Made by a program: the position numbers and the translations under genes. Below, one piece after another: positions 30,450-32,429 of a DNA stretch of 32,429 nucleotides. The notes below the pieces were generated by a model that ran no database searches, was not told the origin of the DNA, and saw only the letters and a list, made by a program, of their open reading frames with translations. Location: positions 1 through 32,429 of IMG/VR virus record IMGVR_UViG_3300040801_002166; one strand, given 5' to 3'. How positions within the stretch are numbered: position 1 is the first letter of the stretch; each line of letters opens with the position of its first letter. Source of the stretch: a virus.

Positions 30450-31733
30450 TTACCAGCTAAATTTTGGAACTCGGGTCGGAACTCGGTGGTTCTTTGCTTT
30501 CTTAAATAATTTTCTTCCTTGTTGAAGCTCTAATTTCATTTGCCAGCACATTGCAAGAGCCATCACACAGTCATCATGCGCGCCAGCTGGTGCACCATAT
30601 GCAATATAGTCCGTCCTCTTCGATTCTTTTTTCTCGAATAGATCGAGTTCTTCTCTAAGAATAGAATTTCTGGGAATGGATATCTCTCCCTTGGCAAATG
30701 GCATGGACAATTCTTGGATCATGGCCGGTTTTGTTTTGGAATTTGTCTGAATACCATAAAACAAGAATGGCTGAGCATCCTTGAGATGATCGTAAACGGC
30801 CATGCCCACTCCAGTCTTCTCGACCATGCATGGAGCGTCGACAATAGATAGTATTTTTTTCTCTTGTTGAACATAAGAATCTTTGAATCTTTCAATCAAA
30901 CAGACTCTATTGAAAGCATCCATCCCAATCAAAACGGTGTAATCGTCTTTTGAGCCAAGATCCAGTCCATAGCAAACAGCAGGATCGGGCGACAGACCAT
31001 CAACCAGACACTTTCTAATGTTCTCATGGCCAAATGGATTGGCATCGCCGGTAATCTTCGTATCGCACAGATACAAGAGCCTGAACTGTTTTGGATTGTT
31101 TTTGTATCTGCGCTTTGCATCCATCAGAATCTCTGAATCGATGACCCCGCCCTCCATCGCATCAAAGCAATCTAATTTTATCGCAAGATATTTTCTGGAG
31201 GGCCAGAAATCAGGGTTTGATCGAATCTCATTGAATCTGTCTTGGAACCAGTTCTTTCTCGCGAGAGCGTTACCGACCATCACGAGCTTTCCCTTCGTCT
31301 GGGACAGTGTGGAGGTAATAGCAATGTAAGATTCCTCGGCCACTCGCGATGCTTCATCGAGAAGAACAGCATGGAATTCCTTTCCCATGATGGTGTCATC
31401 ATTGTCTGTCGAGCCAAACACGATGGTTCCTGCACCCGCAAAGGATATCGTCTGATACACTTTGTTAGCTGTATACAGGCTTTCATCCCATCCCTTGAGC
31501 ATGTTGGTCAGTCTATCGAAGAAATCCTTAGCATTTGGCTTAGTAAGCGAGAACCATGCGACATTCTGGCCGGGTTCACAGTTGATCGCCTCCGATATAA
31601 GCCAGACCAATCCACCAAGAGACTTTCCAGACTTGGTGGCACCGATACAGTAGACTTCTTTCTCGGGACCAAAGAACACCCTCTTCTGTTTCTTGTACAG
31701 TTCTGGGAGCTTTAGTTTGATTTCACCAGACAT
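30450..31733 (-). CDS. terL: Terminase large subunit
   Basis: The 427-residue packaging motor has an ATPase domain with Walker A GATKSGKS (31-38) and Walker B VLLDEAS (123-129), plus a C-terminal RNase H-like nuclease with GLDLGSKDDYT (256-266; metal-binding D258) and the late acidic pair HDD (386-388). Length and motif order fit the classical terminase large subunit. It overlaps the bS21-like gene by 11 bases and is followed by the portal. Terminase type (cos or pac) cannot be told from these motifs alone. Confidence 0.95.
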   Translation of the reverse strand: MSGEIKLKLPELYKKQKRVFFGPEKEVYCIGATKSGKSLGGLVWLISEAINCEPGQNVAWFSLTKPNAKDFFDRLTNMLKGWDESLYTANKVYQTISFAGAGTIVFGSTDNDDTIMGKEFHAVLLDEASRVAEESYIAITSTLSQTKGKLVMVGNALARKNWFQDRFNEIRSNPDFWPSRKYLAIKLDCFDAMEGGVIDSEILMDAKRRYKNNPKQFRLLYLCDTKITGDANPFGHENIRKCLVDGLSPDPAVCYGLDLGSKDDYTVLIGMDAFNRVCLIERFKDSYVQQEKKILSIVDAPCMVEKTGVGMAVYDHLKDAQPFLFYGIQTNSKTKPAMIQELSMPFAKGEISIPRNSILREELDLFEKKESKRTDYIAYGAPAGAHDDCVMALAMCWQMKLELQQGRKLFKKAKNHRVPTRVPKFSW

Positions 31734-31920
31734 TATTGTCCCTCAGATACTGATTCTCTTTTCTTTTTCTTCTTTTTCTCTGTGATTTGGTCTCATGAAA
31801 GTCTTTTCTTTCAAACTTTTCATTCTCGACCATACTGTTTAGTTTTTTTATTGCTTTTTCTAGCTCTTTTGGGGATAATCCGTCATTCAGGACCACCTCT
31901 AGACCATCTTCGTTAATCAT
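31723..31920 (-). CDS. rpsU: Phage-encoded ribosomal protein bS21 homologue
   Basis: The 65-residue basic protein follows the bS21 plan: a short N-terminal strand (MINEDGLEVVLNDG), a helix (SPKELEKAIKKLNSMVENEK), then FERKDFHETKSQRKRRKRKE, matching the 'RRREFYEKPS-x-KRKRK' core of bacterial S21. bS21 sits on the 30S platform near the anti-Shine-Dalgarno, where it helps initiation. Phage versions are known from environmental phages and can replace the host copy. It overlaps the large terminase by 11 bases. The ribosome site is AAAGGAG. A different short basic protein is possible but less likely. Confidence 0.75.
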   Translation of the reverse strand: MINEDGLEVVLNDGLSPKELEKAIKKLNSMVENEKFERKDFHETKSQRKRRKRKENQYLRDNNVW

Positions 31921-32312
31921 GGTATAACTCCTTTAAAATTTTTTTGTGTATCTTAATTAGAGAGTGTCATCGAAAACTGATGTTAATTTCGTGTATAGCT
32001 GTTGTATTTCTCTGAACCAGCCATCGACCACCATCCCCCAAATCTAATAATATCTCGCATTCGCTCGCTATATTCTCACAATATTTACGAATTATCTTGC
32101 ATAATGCCTGAGAATAGACGAGGCATGAGCGATGATTGGATGATTGTTTTTTTATTATGTTTGATTATCCTTTCTCATATAGGAGAGTTGCACCATAATC
32201 GCCCATAGGATGCTCAGATCGTCGATGCTCCCCATAAGGGTACTCGGGATAATCGACCATATCAGCAGGTATCTGGCAGTTCTCTGGACGCATTTATCTT
32301 CTATTGTGGATG
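31921..32312. other. Gene-poor region left of the circle junction
   Basis: No convincing gene. It forms one gene-poor region with 1-674 in the circle. It holds a hairpin ATGCCT/AGGCAT (near 32105-32127), the word ATGCCTGAG also found near 139, and A+T-rich tracts likely to carry the late promoter, although no good -35/-10 pair is seen. A 25-codon minus-strand frame (31957-32034) and a 34-codon plus-strand hydrophobic frame (near 32104-32208) lack ribosome sites. Confidence 0.5.
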
Positions 32313-32429
32313 AGAATAGTACAGATCTGTACCGGGAGGTGGGCGATATGTTTCATTGTGTTGCATTATGTTGCAACATTGTTTCATAATGGATCAATGT
32401 GGGGTATTTTCGTGCAGGTGTCGGGAGCA
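32313..32429. repeat. Terminal direct repeat, right copy
   Basis: Exact copy of 1-117. See the left copy for interpretation; the two should be counted once in the circular genome. Confidence 0.95.

Noticed and set aside
32104-32208. 34-codon plus-strand hydrophobic peptide (MPENRRGMSDDWMIVFLLCL...)
   Set aside because: Looks like a small membrane peptide, but there is no ribosome site or promoter, and it lies in the gene-poor region.

Overview
The window is a complete, circularly closed genome of a small tailed phage. The first 117 bases are repeated exactly at the end (1-117 = 32313-32429), giving a unique length of 32,312 bp. Every recognisable gene but one lies on the minus strand, in the head-to-tail order usual for a siphophage: bS21-like protein, large terminase, Mu-type portal, Mu-I-type protease/scaffold, decoration protein, major capsid, connectors, tail tube, chaperones, tape measure, tail-tip and LamG fibre proteins, holin-like proteins. 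There is no tail sheath. Ribosome sites are ordinary Shine-Dalgarno (AGGAG-type), and one promoter is a perfect TTGACA-17-TATAAT. Both point to a sigma70-using bacterial host and argue against Bacteroidetes. The virion proteins look like those of uncultured environmental (marine-type) phages; the host cannot be named from the sequence.

Layout, reading leftward along the minus strand from about 10 kb. (1) 10.15-7.3 kb: an A+T-rich accessory island. A trypsin-like protease gene is split into an N-terminal part (9835-10152) and a C-terminal scrap (8611-8727), with its middle missing. The island holds two diverged copies of one module: a structured RNA of roughly 570-650 nt followed 20-25 nt later by a small helix-turn-helix protein. 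The two RNAs share near-identical sequence blocks. Their terminal helices have different sequences but keep the pairing and the exact loop lengths (49 nt in the 5' helix, 15 nt in the 3' hairpin). This is the best candidate for an undescribed system. (2) 7.3-4.8 kb: two NUMOD4/HNH endonucleases, two zinc-ribbon proteins and small unknowns, one with a possible -1 frameshift site. (3) 4.8-0.7 kb: a tightly overlapping operon with a putative small terminase, then a nonulosonic (sialic-type) acid cassette: a GT42/DUF115-like protein, a CMP-sugar synthetase (NeuA), a NeuB synthase lacking its usual C-terminal domain, and a HAD phosphatase. (4) About 1 kb without clear genes across the circle junction (31921-32312 plus 1-674), with a palindrome and three 20-bp iterons sharing AGTACAG. 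(5) 31.9-10.2 kb: packaging, head, tail, fibre and holin genes, interrupted at 23.0-23.5 kb by a plus-strand HNH gene whose leader looks like an attenuator.

How the parts may work together: head and tail genes build the particle. The sialic-type cassette could decorate host or virion surfaces. The bS21 homologue could bias host ribosomes. I recognise no polymerase, primase, helicase, integrase, transposase or endolysin gene, so the RNA/HTH modules and the iteron region are the main visible candidates for control or replication functions.
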